64,000 nucleotides of DNA from Eubacteriaceae bacterium. GTDB taxonomy: Bacteria > Bacillota > Clostridia > Lachnospirales > Lachnospiraceae. Location: the NCBI GenBank assembly GCA_910574915.1, contig CAJTCR010000015.1:35390-99389 (forward strand), in the 5' to 3' direction. Numbering within the stretch: position 1 is the first letter of the stretch; each line of letters opens with the position of its first letter. Both the position numbers and the translations under genes were made by a program. Under the pieces are notes generated by a model. That model was not told the DNA's origin and ran no database searches. It saw nothing but the letters and a program-made list of their open reading frames with translations. Below, in pieces: positions 17,742-26,642 of this stretch.

Positions 17742-19616
17742 TCACTCTACATCCTTGAATACTTCTTCCGCATATTTTTGAAATATATTACTACATTGCT
17801 CTACTAATTCCATATATAACGTGCCTTTTCTAGCTATCTCTTTTCCTTCTTCAGCAAGCGTACTTCGGTGAAGAAATTGTTCTCTACTTATTACATATTC
17901 AGCATCTGATAAAGACATCGTAGCTAACTGATACATAGACATTCTCTCTATTTTAGGAATTGATTTATCTATTCTCCTTAATACAGATAAATATTCCTTT
18001 TTATCTATATTTTTTTTCTTACATACTTTATCTAATTTTTTATACAACTTTTTAATTTTATTTGCCTGTACAGCCAACTCGTGACACTGATCCGGCAATT
18101 CTTTTAAATACCCTACTGCCCACTGTCTTTCCTCTTGATCCAGCATCGGTTTCAACTGATCCAAACATTCTTTTATATTAACTTCCTTTTGGCACTCTCT
18201 GCTAATTGCCTCTTTTAGTGTCATTACTTCTGTATCTGTTATTTTTGCTCCGCCTTCTGTTGCATTAATTACACAAAAGTCAGGATTACGCTCTTTCATC
18301 GCAGGAATTGTAACATTATACCAGTCTAAAAACTGCTTTAAATCAATCGCAGTAGGTACTCTATCTTCATAATTCCCTTCGACCATATACATGCCTTTTG
18401 TATTGATTTCCTCCATTTTTTCTGAAAACGTACCATCTGCATATGCTCGATTATTAGTATAGGCAAGGTCTTGTCCGACTAAAATAATCCTTGTCATGCC
18501 AATCTTATATAGTAAAGCAAAAGCATTGGTTGCAACTGAACCACCAGAAGGAATTGTTCCAAAATCTTCCTTGCTTTTCATTAAAATTTTTTCTGAAAAC
18601 ATATATCCTTCATTGAAAAAAAACTTTTTCCCTTCATGATATGCCATAACCTCGCTGGAAGCATTCATCGTACAAACAAATGGAATATCCTTGCACCCGT
18701 CTATTTGAAATAACTCCAGCGGCTTCACAGCATCTATAATCATAACCATATCTGGCCTGATTCCTTCTTTCAGCAATGGTTTGATTGCTGTATCCACAGC
18801 AATAATTAAAGCTTTTCCACATGCTGCTTTCAAATCTTTAATATTTTTATTTAATGATGGCCCCGCTGCTACTACGATTCCTGGAATATCTCTGGGAATC
18901 ACCTGGACTAACTGCGTTGTTTTATAAGCATCGCACAGATATTTTGCATTTATAAAAAGGTTTTTTACAACAACCTTAGAAAATATCTTTTGTGTATTTC
19001 TGAGTACAACTCCTCCCATTGCGCTTTTTCTGCACATTCTTAAAAATTCTAATACATCTTCTGGAAATAACACTTCATAATTAGGAAGTACAAAATTTCT
19101 GGAATAAGGAAGCATCCCATAAGTCAGCAACTGGTCTGCAACTGGCTTCATCTGCTCTATTTCCATTCGTTTAATGCCTTTTACCCAAAAAATAAGGGTC
19201 TGTTTTCGCAGCCACTTCGTAATATCTGTATGTTCTATAAAATCCAGAAAAAGCTGAAGAGATGGCTCATATATTAAAATAGCTATCTTTTCATCACACT
19301 TATTTATTAATTCAGAAAGATACAAACTATTGCCGACACCCATGATAAAAACTGGGGCATTTGCCGCTAGCTCGCCGATACTCTTTTCCATCCACAGATC
19401 AACAGGTTCTTTTGCATTCCTCTTTCCGCCTAAATAGTACTCTTTATCCTGTTTTTTAACTTTAAGAATCGGCTCTCCATCCATAGACATTTCTCTATAA
19501 ATCTCAAGTTCCTTTTCTTTGCTTTCTTCTGTTTCTTTTCTGGCATCTTCTATTAATCGATCTATTTCTGGATAGATCTCTGCCAAGACCTTTAAATTGT
19601 TTTCAAATATACCCAT
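17742..19616 (-). CDS. maf: Motility-associated factor (Maf) flagellin glycosyltransferase, DUF115/MAF_flag10
   Basis: A 624-residue cytoplasmic protein of the Maf family, which attaches nonulosonic acids to Ser/Thr of flagellin. Signatures are GVGNSLYLSELI near residue 91, the DUF115 core VVAAGPSLNKNIKDL near 240, and DTAIKPLLKEGIRPD, GGSVATNAFALLYKIG and LVGQDLAYTNNRAYADG near 375. The C-terminal about 180 residues are helical. I start at MGIFENN (19616): GCGGAGG lies about 9 bases upstream, and the start is one base after the stop of the small upstream gene. It sits just downstream of flagellin, which fits its target. Confidence 0.9.
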   Translation of the reverse strand: MGIFENNLKVLAEIYPEIDRLIEDARKETEESKEKELEIYREMSMDGEPILKVKKQDKEYYLGGKRNAKEPVDLWMEKSIGELAANAPVFIMGVGNSLYLSELINKCDEKIAILIYEPSLQLFLDFIEHTDITKWLRKQTLIFWVKGIKRMEIEQMKPVADQLLTYGMLPYSRNFVLPNYEVLFPEDVLEFLRMCRKSAMGGVVLRNTQKIFSKVVVKNLFINAKYLCDAYKTTQLVQVIPRDIPGIVVAAGPSLNKNIKDLKAACGKALIIAVDTAIKPLLKEGIRPDMVMIIDAVKPLELFQIDGCKDIPFVCTMNASSEVMAYHEGKKFFFNEGYMFSEKILMKSKEDFGTIPSGGSVATNAFALLYKIGMTRIILVGQDLAYTNNRAYADGTFSEKMEEINTKGMYMVEGNYEDRVPTAIDLKQFLDWYNVTIPAMKERNPDFCVINATEGGAKITDTEVMTLKEAISRECQKEVNIKECLDQLKPMLDQEERQWAVGYLKELPDQCHELAVQANKIKKLYKKLDKVCKKKNIDKKEYLSVLRRIDKSIPKIERMSMYQLATMSLSDAEYVISREQFLHRSTLAEEGKEIARKGTLYMELVEQCSNIFQKYAEEVFKDVE

Positions 19617-19617
19617 A

Positions 19618-19956
19618 CTATTTTTCCTCCGCTTCATTTTCGATAAAGCATTCCAGATAATCTGTCAATCCATGTACAACTGCATCGTACATTAGTACTT
19701 TATCTCCATTCTGCAAAGATGTCAGAAGATCCTCTAAAATTAGGAGCAAATTCTGACTCATAGCCTCATATAAACTCTGCTCAATCCCAAACTGATTCTC
19801 ATTTAAAAACCATAAAATAAACTCTTGTATTTGCGGTATTATTTTTTTTACTCGTTCTACAATATTTTTTTTTTGGAAAATGATATACTCTGCGATAATA
19901 TCAGTAATTTCTTGATGCAACTGCATAATCTGTTCTTCCGTCATACAATTCTCCAT
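19618..19956 (-). CDS. Small helical protein of unknown function between flagellin and maf
   Basis: A 112-residue acidic, predicted all-helical protein (MENCMTEEQIMQLHQEITDI..., FILWFLNENQFGIEQSLYEA). I do not recognise a family. Its stop is one base from the maf start and it begins 10 bp after the flagellin terminator hairpin, so its expression probably depends on read-through from flagellin. The location suggests a Maf partner or a flagellin-binding chaperone, but that rests on position only. Confidence 0.7.
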   Translation of the reverse strand: MENCMTEEQIMQLHQEITDIIAEYIIFQKKNIVERVKKIIPQIQEFILWFLNENQFGIEQSLYEAMSQNLLLILEDLLTSLQNGDKVLMYDAVVHGLTDYLECFIENEAEEK

Positions 19957-19965
19957 TTTATATTA

Positions 19966-19997
19966 AACAACGGAGTTGGTAAACCAACTCCGTTGTT
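19966..19997 (-). terminator. Flagellin terminator hairpin
   Basis: A perfect 15-bp inverted repeat (AACAACGGAGTTGGT and its complement) separated by two bases lies 37 bp after the flagellin stop. The T-tract on the minus strand is short (TTTAATAT), so termination is probably partial, allowing some transcription into the small gene and maf. Confidence 0.75.
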
Positions 19998-20034
19998 ATT
20001 ATTTGTCTGTCTAATGTCAATCTCTACGATATAA

Positions 20035-21243
20035 TTACTGTAACAATGACAATACACCCTGTGTAGACTGGTTGGATTGTGCAAGCATAGACTGACCAGC
20101 CTGTGCCAAAATATTATTTTTGCTGTATTCAACCATTTCAGAAGCCATATCTGTATCACGGATACGAGATTCTGCTGACTGTGTATTCTCAGCTACATTG
20201 TCCAGGTTAGCAATCGTATGCTCTAATCTGTTCTGTAATGCACCAAGTGCAGATCTCTGAGAAGATACTTTGTTAATAGCATTCTGAACTGCCTCTAATG
20301 TAGAATTTGCTTTTTCATAATTGCTTACATCTGGGGCTGTCAATGTATAACTAGCACCAGAAGCTGCAACTGTAGGACCATTTCCAAGTACGTTTTCTTT
20401 CTTTAAGTAAGTAGCAAGATTGTCAGAAATTGCCGCATACATGTCACTCTTAGCCATGGATATTTCAACTTCCATAGCAGAATCTACTGTTTCAAACAAA
20501 GTAGTAGTAGCACCCTTGTATAAAATAGATCCATTAGTTCCACTAGTTATTACATAATTATCCTTGTTAGCCGCATTGGAAATTGCCGCAGCAAACTGGC
20601 TCTGTGCAGCGCTCACATTTGAAGCCTGACTCTTATCAATATCATATCCATAGATATTGCCTTTGTAGTTAATCTCAGTTGGTTTAACACCCTTAGCAAC
20701 TTCGCCTGATTCCTGTCCTTTGATATCTCTCAATCCAAGTGTTTCTGCATTCATGTTATCAATGCTAATTGTAATATTCTGATTAGCGTTTGCACCAACC
20801 TGAAGATTCTTGCTGGAGAATGTACCATCTAACAAGTTCTGCTTATTGAACTGTGTTGTAGTTGAAATTCTGTCAAGCTCTTCTGTTAATGCTGCTAATT
20901 CTTCATTGATCGCGTCACGGTCAATGCCTTCGTTTGTGTCGTTAGCACCCTGAACTGCCAATTCGTTCATACGCTGTAAGATAGAATGAGCTTCATTTAA
21001 CGCACCTTCTGCTGTCTGGATTAAGGATACACCATCCTGTGCATTTGAAGAAGCTTTATTTAAGCCGCGAACCTGGCTTCTCATCTTTTCAGAAATCTTT
21101 AAACCTGCTGCGTCATCGCCTGCACGGTTAATTCTGTAACCAGAAGATAATTTTTCAGAAGATTTTGCCTGCTGACCAGTTGTAACACCCAACTGACGAT
21201 TAGCGTTCATCGCTGTAAGATTGTGCTGTACTACCATTGCCAT
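20035..21243 (-). CDS. fliC: Flagellin
   Basis: A 402-residue flagellin with both conserved D0/D1 ends: N-terminal VVQHNLTAMNANRQLG, SSGYRINRAGDDAAGL and LIQTAEGALNEAHSIL; C-terminal RSALGALQNRLEHTIANL and MVEYSKNNILAQAGQSMLAQ. The central variable region (about 170-320) is short and rich in Ser, Thr and Asn, giving candidate O-glycosylation sites for Maf. I start at 21243 (MAMVVQHN), where AAGGAGG lies 7 bases upstream; the longer frame to 21285 has no such site. It is monocistronic or nearly so, between its own sigma-28 promoter and a strong hairpin. Confidence 0.97.
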   Translation of the reverse strand: MAMVVQHNLTAMNANRQLGVTTGQQAKSSEKLSSGYRINRAGDDAAGLKISEKMRSQVRGLNKASSNAQDGVSLIQTAEGALNEAHSILQRMNELAVQGANDTNEGIDRDAINEELAALTEELDRISTTTQFNKQNLLDGTFSSKNLQVGANANQNITISIDNMNAETLGLRDIKGQESGEVAKGVKPTEINYKGNIYGYDIDKSQASNVSAAQSQFAAAISNAANKDNYVITSGTNGSILYKGATTTLFETVDSAMEVEISMAKSDMYAAISDNLATYLKKENVLGNGPTVAASGASYTLTAPDVSNYEKANSTLEAVQNAINKVSSQRSALGALQNRLEHTIANLDNVAENTQSAESRIRDTDMASEMVEYSKNNILAQAGQSMLAQSNQSTQGVLSLLQ

Positions 21244-21250
21244 AATAATT

Positions 21251-21284
21251 TCCTCCTTGAATTTACTGCATCTTCCATGATGCA
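21251..21284 (-). promoter_or_regulatory. Candidate CsrA-binding leader: GGA-loop hairpin plus Shine-Dalgarno
   Basis: In the flagellin 5' leader, bases 21267-21284 form a 6-bp stem (TGCATC/GATGCA) whose 6-base loop reads ATGGAA on the RNA strand. That places a GGA triplet in the loop, the classic CsrA recognition element. A second GGA lies in the Shine-Dalgarno itself (AAGGAGG, 21251-21258), 8 bases downstream of the hairpin. This two-site layout matches the hag leader that CsrA represses in Bacillus subtilis, with FliW relieving it. csrA and fliW are encoded at 31.6-32.3 kb. Confidence 0.7.
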
Positions 21285-21374
21285 AATTTAATATTTTGTT
21301 TTATAGAATCCCGCCCGGCCGTACGCTCCTGAGTGAAACCCTATTTTTAAGTAATGTTATTTTACTTGTATTAT

Positions 21375-21401
21375 ATATCGGATGGATGATCGGATACTTT
21401 A
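21375..21401 (-). promoter_or_regulatory. Sigma-28 (SigD/FliA) promoter of flagellin
   Basis: On the minus strand the sequence reads TAAA, 15 bases, then TCCGATAT. The sigma-28 consensus is TAAA-N15-GCCGATAA, so the -35 and spacer are exact and the -10 differs at the first and last base. It predicts a leader of about 125 nt before the flagellin ATG. Confidence 0.9.
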
Positions 21402-21420
21402 TAGCTGATTCAAAAAAATT

Positions 21421-21951
21421 TCACCTAAAATCATCTCTTAAAACAGACATAAAAACAATATCATAATAGTGGTCTTGAATCTTCACCTCATCCTTAAAAT
21501 AGCCTTCTTCCACAAAACCAGCCTTTTTATAACTCAGCAATGCCGCCTGATTATATGAAAAAACTCTGAGAAATACTTTATGCAGCAATAAATCTTCAAA
21601 TCCATAGCGCAGTACTAATTTTGCTGCCTCTTTGCCCAATCCTCGTCCCAGATATTCCTCTTCTCCTATAAAAATTCCATATTCCGCCTTTTTATGTACA
21701 TGATCAATATCTTTTAAGTATACAGACCCGATCGGCACCCTTTCCTCTTTTACATATATAATAAACTGAACTGCTTTCCCAACATCCACCATATTTTTCA
21801 GCCACTTCTCATGTGACTGTATCGTAAACGCTTCTCTATAAATAAAGTTGTTTTTAACAAATTCCTTATTTCGCCATCGTATAATATTTTCCGTATCTGT
21901 TTTTTCACTCGTAATATAACGCAGATAAATATGTTCTCCCGCTAATTCCAT
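21421..21951 (-). CDS. GNAT N-acetyltransferase (RimJ/RimL or PseH type)
   Basis: A 176-residue GNAT-fold enzyme. ENIIRWRNKEFVKNNF at the N-terminus is typical of PseH-like and RimJ-like sugar acetyltransferases. The acetyl-CoA loop reads EYLGRGLGKEAAK near residue 100, followed by VFSYNQAALLSYKKAGF. It lies 3 bp downstream of the WecE-like aminotransferase, so it probably N-acetylates the amino sugar made by that enzyme. Its stop lies just upstream of the flagellin promoter. Confidence 0.85.
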   Translation of the reverse strand: MELAGEHIYLRYITSEKTDTENIIRWRNKEFVKNNFIYREAFTIQSHEKWLKNMVDVGKAVQFIIYVKEERVPIGSVYLKDIDHVHKKAEYGIFIGEEEYLGRGLGKEAAKLVLRYGFEDLLLHKVFLRVFSYNQAALLSYKKAGFVEEGYFKDEVKIQDHYYDIVFMSVLRDDFR

Positions 21952-21954
21952 CTG

Positions 21955-23091
21955 TTATTTTCCTTTATAAAATCTAATAATTTTGTCTGCTACATACTCA
22001 ACGTCCGTATTCTTTAATGCATAATACATTGGCAGCCTTACAATTTTTTTGCTTTCTTTTGTAGTATAGTTATCTTCACCAACAAATTCACCATACCTTT
22101 TCCCTGCCTTAGATGAATGTAGAGGTACATAGTGAAATACCGCTTTTATACAATGTTCTTCCAGATATTTAATCAAAGCTGTCCGTTCATTCAAATCGCG
22201 TGTTTTTATGTAAAACATATGTGCATTATGACAGCATTCCTTTGGCACATAAGGCAATTCTATTCTGCCACTGTCAGCCAGTTTAGACAACAAATCAAAA
22301 TACAACTGCCATAACTCCCGTCTCCTTTGATTGATTTCATCTGCTGCTTCCAACTGTGGCAGCAAATATGCTGCATTCATTTCACTTGGAAGATAGGACG
22401 ATCCAATATCCACCCATGTATACTTATCAATTTCTCCTCTGAAGTATTGCGAACGGTTTGTACCCTTCTCCCGTATAATCTCTCCCCTGCGCACGAACTT
22501 CTCATTATTGATGCAAATTAATCCTCCTTCTCCCATCGTATAATTTTTTGTCTCATGAAAACTGTATGTTCCAAAATCACCGATTGTTCCCAACTGCTTT
22601 CCCTTGTATGTTGCCATCACTGCCTGTGCAGCGTCTTCCACCACAAATAACTGATATTTTTTTGCAATCTCCATAATAGTATCCATTTCACATCCAACTC
22701 CAGCATAATGCACCGGTACGATTGCTTTTGTTTTCCCTGTAACTGCACGTTCAATCAACTTTTCATCCATATTCATTGTATCTTTTCGGATATCAACAAA
22801 TTTAATCTTTGCCCCTCGGAGTACAAAAGCGTCTGCTGTAGATACAAACGTATAGGAAGGCATAATCACCTCATCTCCTTCTTTAATATCTGCCAGCAGA
22901 GCAGACATTTCCAATGCATGGGTACAGGATGTCGTAAGCAGCACCCTCGTGTGATATCTCTCCTCGAACCATCTGGTACAACGTTCTGTAAATGGCCCGT
23001 CTCCATTCAAGCGTTTATTCTTTAATATAGCTTCTGCAATATACGCAATTCCTTTTTCTGTATAAGTCGGTTCATTAAATGCCAGCATCAT
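21955..23091 (-). CDS. wecE: DegT/DnrJ/EryC1 sugar aminotransferase, WecE-like
   Basis: A 378-residue PLP-dependent aminotransferase of the DegT family. LNGDGPFTERCTRWFEERY and LLTTSCTHALEMSALL open the fold; VVEDAAQAVMATYKG carries the PLP-contacting Asp; and YSFHETKNYTMGEGG contains the PLP-binding Lys. The HETKN form and overall layout resemble WecE/RffA (dTDP-4-amino-4,6-dideoxygalactose transaminase), so the product is probably a 4-amino-4,6-dideoxy sugar nucleotide. The N-terminus overlaps the previous gene by 17 bp. Downstream acetyltransferase and the distant formyltransferase could acylate the 4-amino group. Confidence 0.9.
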   Translation of the reverse strand: MMLAFNEPTYTEKGIAYIAEAILKNKRLNGDGPFTERCTRWFEERYHTRVLLTTSCTHALEMSALLADIKEGDEVIMPSYTFVSTADAFVLRGAKIKFVDIRKDTMNMDEKLIERAVTGKTKAIVPVHYAGVGCEMDTIMEIAKKYQLFVVEDAAQAVMATYKGKQLGTIGDFGTYSFHETKNYTMGEGGLICINNEKFVRRGEIIREKGTNRSQYFRGEIDKYTWVDIGSSYLPSEMNAAYLLPQLEAADEINQRRRELWQLYFDLLSKLADSGRIELPYVPKECCHNAHMFYIKTRDLNERTALIKYLEEHCIKAVFHYVPLHSSKAGKRYGEFVGEDNYTTKESKKIVRLPMYYALKNTDVEYVADKIIRFYKGK

Positions 23092-24628
23092 TTTGTTCCA
23101 TTCCTTCTATTTTTCGAATGACCTTATCTAATAATATTTTTACATACCGCTCCATTTTTGCATCTGTATTTTTTTCTTTATAACTATGCGCCTGTTCCGC
23201 TTTGTGTTCATAAAATTTCTTATCAGAAACATATCTCTTGATTGTCTGCATCATTTCTTCATAATCTGATACAACAAACTCTTCTCCTACATTATATGCA
23301 ACATCACAGTTTGGAAGTGTGACTACAGGCAAACCTGCAATCAGAGCCATTGCGCTGCTGAATCCTCCTCCGAGCCTGTCTGGATTTAAATAGAGATCTA
23401 AAATACTATATACTTTCATTAATTCCTGATATCCTAGATAGTATACTCTATTTTGAAATATCTCATCATCCAATTTCATTTTTAAATCATTCACTTCTCC
23501 AATAATAACAAAGTCAACACACGATACGTCGTCCAAGATCTTTTGCATAATCGCAATAAATGTATCATTTATATCGGTATCCAGCCTGTTTCCTACGATT
23601 GCTATTAAAAACCTTTCTTCTGGCAATTTCATTTCTGATCTAAAACATTGTTCACTGCTATCTTCTACTAAGACCGGAATATTTTCCTCCATAAACAGTT
23701 GCACCTGGTTTTCTAAAAGTGCCTCCTTATAATCCCTCTCTAGCTTATCATCCGTACGTCCTAGCCGAATCAATATGCCGGCTTCTGAAACTGGACAGGA
23801 AATGCTCATTTCCCACGCTACAAGTGTAGTAAATTTTTCTATTAGATCCACTACTGGATTTGCTGTCCCCAGATCCAGAACAAAATATGGATTCCATGCA
23901 TAGATCAATGACAGCATCATATGATACTCTTTTAAACATACCTGTGACATATCGATTTGATATCCTACAAATAATTCTTCCTGATAACTTATTTTTAAAG
24001 GTTCACTAAAAAATCTTTTTATGGCTCCCATTTCACCGTTGTGATACCACAATTCTTCCGAAATTTCCCTATTATCTGGACATACTAACAGTATGATCTC
24101 ATAGCCCATCTTTTTTAATGCATATGCAAACCGAAAAACAACAGACGTCGGCGAATGTGAAATAGAAATCAGTTGTTCTGTGACAATCACAATTCGCCTT
24201 TTATTTCTGCTTTTCACATCTAAGTAAGGAAAATCAATCATTAGGTTCTCATCAAATCTATCAATATTTTTTCTATGAAATACCCTAATCTTTTGATAAA
24301 AGTTTTTGAATACTTTATCATAAATTCGCGTTTGCAACTCCAACATACTTCCTGTACAAGCGTCAAATTGACCCAATAATAAAGCATCCAACACACTTTC
24401 TGCAAATTCTTCTTTTGCTATATAAAATAGTAAAACTGAATATAAATAAATTTGGTCGTTAACTTCAAATTGTTCTTTAATCGTCTTCTTTATCAAATTT
24501 CTTTCAGTAAGTGTAAACTTCTCATACCGCATTTTCAATTCTTCAAATCTATTCCTTTTATCATTTTCTGACAAATCGTTATTTATACAAACCTTTACCA
24601 TATCCTTGATCCATTCAATTTCTTTCAT
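23075..24628 (-). CDS. GT-B type glycosyltransferase-like protein
   Basis: A 517-residue protein. The first about 140 residues are helical (a TPR-like or coiled segment). From about 145 it shows a GT-B fold: RIVIVTEQLISISHSPTSVV, MGYEIILLVCPDN, and a C-terminal nucleotide-sugar lobe with LIAIVGNRLD, YYLGYQELMKVYSILDLYL, and NPDRLGGGFSSAMALIAGLPVV. I see resemblance to HMW1C-like and other cytoplasmic protein glycosyltransferases in the helical N-terminus plus GT-B layout, but not enough to assign that family. It is the first gene of the operon with the WecE-like aminotransferase and the GNAT enzyme. Confidence 0.75.
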   Translation of the reverse strand: MKEIEWIKDMVKVCINNDLSENDKRNRFEELKMRYEKFTLTERNLIKKTIKEQFEVNDQIYLYSVLLFYIAKEEFAESVLDALLLGQFDACTGSMLELQTRIYDKVFKNFYQKIRVFHRKNIDRFDENLMIDFPYLDVKSRNKRRIVIVTEQLISISHSPTSVVFRFAYALKKMGYEIILLVCPDNREISEELWYHNGEMGAIKRFFSEPLKISYQEELFVGYQIDMSQVCLKEYHMMLSLIYAWNPYFVLDLGTANPVVDLIEKFTTLVAWEMSISCPVSEAGILIRLGRTDDKLERDYKEALLENQVQLFMEENIPVLVEDSSEQCFRSEMKLPEERFLIAIVGNRLDTDINDTFIAIMQKILDDVSCVDFVIIGEVNDLKMKLDDEIFQNRVYYLGYQELMKVYSILDLYLNPDRLGGGFSSAMALIAGLPVVTLPNCDVAYNVGEEFVVSDYEEMMQTIKRYVSDKKFYEHKAEQAHSYKEKNTDAKMERYVKILLDKVIRKIEGMEQNDAGI

Positions 24629-25005
24629 TATTTTCCCCTTTTCTTAATAGAAAATCTTAACTCTATCATTTCCTAATGATAAAACTAAAATACGAAATGA
24701 ACATAAAATACAACAATTACTGCAAAGTGTTACACTATATATCATACCTCCTTTTTCCCAAATAATCTACAAATTATTGATATTATTCTTTGGAAAAATT
24801 TATCTTTTTTATGATTTAGAAAAATCATGTTTCAATTAACATTAAAAATATCAATTAATTTAAATTCTTTAAAACTATATTATTCATCTCTTTGCAATGA
24901 AATAGTGGATTTTTCTTTGAAGCTGTAGCATATTGAAACGCATAGAATTCTGAATTTTTTACAATCTTATACATTAATAGTAGATCATCTATAATAAATC
25001 AAAAA
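24629..25005. other. AT-rich intergenic region upstream of the glycosylation operon
   Basis: About 380 bp of very AT-rich DNA with no supported gene. It should contain the promoter of the operon starting at 24628, but I find neither a convincing sigma-A pair nor a sigma-28 box. Confidence 0.6.
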
Positions 25006-25073
25006 AGAGCCGCATCCAGTTAATTTTATCTTTAGTAAAAATGAAGTACAATTTCTTAACTGAATACGTCTCT
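25006..25073 (-). terminator. Rho-independent terminator after the membrane-protein cassette
   Basis: Two 18-base arms (25006-25023 and 25056-25073) pair at 15 of 18 positions; on the minus strand two of the mismatches become G-U wobbles. The stem is followed on the minus strand by TTTTTTGATTTATT. The loop is long (32 nt). It lies 87 bp after the stop of the gene at 25160. Confidence 0.65.
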
Positions 25074-25159
25074 CTTGTTAAAGAATACCACAAAAATATA
25101 AAATAAACAAGTCCTATTTTCAAAAAAATGCAAATTTTTGTAAATATTTGTCGATAACT

Positions 25160-25807
25160 CTAATACTTTTGATACCATCGATCCAAAATCACCAGATAGC
25201 GGTTTAGTTTCTTAGGTTTCATCTTCTTTTCATATTTTCTGTGATACTTTGTATACTGCTCATAAAAGACTTCCATCGGAACCGCTTTCTGATGATATTC
25301 ATACCACATTAACGCGTAGCGATAAAGCTCTGACAGCACTCTGCTGACTTTTCTTTTCAGAAAGGGACGAAAAACGGGCGTCAGCGGCAAAGTATGCGTT
25401 AACAAGTATTCACTGATTTCTGCATATTTTTCCGTAACCTCCCGCATTGCTGTAAGAAAAGAATCCATCATTGGCATCTCTTCTTTATAAAGGCTTTGAT
25501 ATCTTTCCGGGTCTTTTTCATAATATAGGTATCTGTCTACAGAACGGAACAGCCCTGTATAAAGCTCATTGCTTTGTGCTTTTTCAATAGATAGTTTCAG
25601 ATCACATATAAGAGCCCTTAGCCCAGGATAGAACTTCTTCATAAGCTCACACTGCTCATCGTTCGTCGCAAGATATGCCTGAATGATTGGATTGATTTTA
25701 TACCATGCGATTGCAAAAACAACAATAGATGCTAGGATATAGGAGATAAAAAGAAGTCCGATCAAAGCATCTTGCATAGTTAGTATATATTTTATTAATT
25801 CTTTCAT
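25160..25807 (-). CDS. Unrecognised membrane protein, paralogue 1 of the triplicate cassette
   Basis: A protein of about 215 residues. One hydrophobic segment near the N-terminus (ALIGLLFISYILASIVVFAIAWY) is followed by a basic, helical cytoplasmic-type domain. Motifs shared with the proteins at 26643 and 27343 are a KFYP segment after the membrane span, a KY/RYL-x-EKDPE-x-Y segment, an LKRK basic patch, and a C-terminal YL-x-x-LDRWYQKY. I do not recognise a family. An ATG at 25807 and a GTG at 25816 are both possible; neither has a strong ribosome-binding site. It is separated from paralogue 2 by about 830 bp with a terminator, so it may have its own promoter. Confidence 0.75.
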   Translation of the reverse strand: MKELIKYILTMQDALIGLLFISYILASIVVFAIAWYKINPIIQAYLATNDEQCELMKKFYPGLRALICDLKLSIEKAQSNELYTGLFRSVDRYLYYEKDPERYQSLYKEEMPMMDSFLTAMREVTEKYAEISEYLLTHTLPLTPVFRPFLKRKVSRVLSELYRYALMWYEYHQKAVPMEVFYEQYTKYHRKYEKKMKPKKLNRYLVILDRWYQKY

Positions 25808-26114
25808 AATTGTCACTTATTTGTGAACTACCCATCATCTAAAGCTAATGAGATTGCGCCCACAATATTTCAATAAAATTAGAAAGAATCATATTCACGA
25901 ATATTGCCTCTTGTGCTATCCCGCTATTCTCGCCCCGAACATGATCCTTTCTAAAAACAGTTTATCACAAAATTCGAGCGATGACAAGGATATTTTTGAT
26001 AAAATTCTACAAAATTTGCAATTTAATAATCAAATACAATAACATCGTTTTGTTTGTATCCTTTCCTAATAAAACAGCAACACAATTCAATCCATCCAAC
26101 ATTATAAAATAAGA

Positions 26115-26143
26115 ACGGTCTGTACACAAACTGCACAGACCGT
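26115..26143 (-). terminator. Rho-independent terminator
   Basis: A perfect 9-bp stem (ACGGTCTGT/ACAGACCGT) with an 11-base loop is followed on the minus strand by TCTTATTTTATAAT. It lies about 500 bp past the stop of paralogue 2, implying an unusually long 3' untranslated region or an uncharacterised transcript ending here. Confidence 0.75.
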
Positions 26144-26592
26144 AAAAGATAATGAAAGAATATCAAAGCTCTTTCATACAAGAAATGAATGATAGATTTT
26201 CAACAGATATTTTAGATATGTTTTATTTGCTTTTCAAATATTCCATTCAAGCAATTATACACATTTTCAACAGACATACTTCCATCAACCATTATTCATC
26301 AGTCAGACTCTCAATGATTACACTTCAAATATCCATATGATTAACAGAATATGATATCCACCTACCAGCCAACATGATACTGCCTGATACGCAGACGAGC
26401 TTTCTCGCAGATCCGTGCACTGCATAATTAGCAGAGCATTTAAAAAATTGAAACTCAGCCAGTGAATCACGCCTCGGTCTTCGATCCTGTCCTTTCTACT
26501 GTTTCACACAGCCTGATACCCTAAATTAGATACGCTGCGGATGGTTTGCGCCTCTGCGCTTTGACGGTCGAGGATCTTGGCATCATTCTTCA

Positions 26593-26614
26593 CAGCCCGC
26601 TAAGAGTCGGGCTG
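26593..26614 (-). other. GC-rich hairpin just after paralogue 2
   Basis: A perfect 7-bp stem (CAGCCCG/CGGGCTG) with an 8-base loop, 28 bp beyond the stop of the gene at 26643. No T-run follows on the minus strand, so it is a pause or mRNA-end stabiliser rather than a clear terminator. Confidence 0.5.
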
Positions 26615-26642
26615 CTATGGATGAGCTGGCTGTGGATTGTAG

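Larger units (their letters stand above)
25817..26642. other. Gene-poor 826-bp gap inside the triplicate cassette
   Basis: No supported gene. It contains a terminator hairpin (26115-26143), a second GC-rich hairpin (26593-26614) and a patch at about 26380-26630 whose base composition is clearly higher in GC than the surrounding AT-rich DNA. Short frames exist on the plus strand but lack ribosome-binding sites. It may be a decayed gene copy or an untranslated RNA. Confidence 0.5.

Noticed and set aside
24700..24760. Micro-ORF on the minus strand after AAAAAGGAGG (34 codons starting MIYSV)
   Set aside because: The ATG is only one base from the GGAGG, too close for initiation, and the peptide is Cys-rich without recognisable features.
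24629..25005. Sigma-28 promoter for the glycosylation operon
   Set aside because: No CCGATA-type -10 with a correctly spaced TAAA is present on the minus strand here.
26152..26340. Plus-strand 62-codon frame starting MKEYQSS
   Set aside because: No ribosome-binding site, overlaps the area behind a terminator, and no homology pattern recognised.
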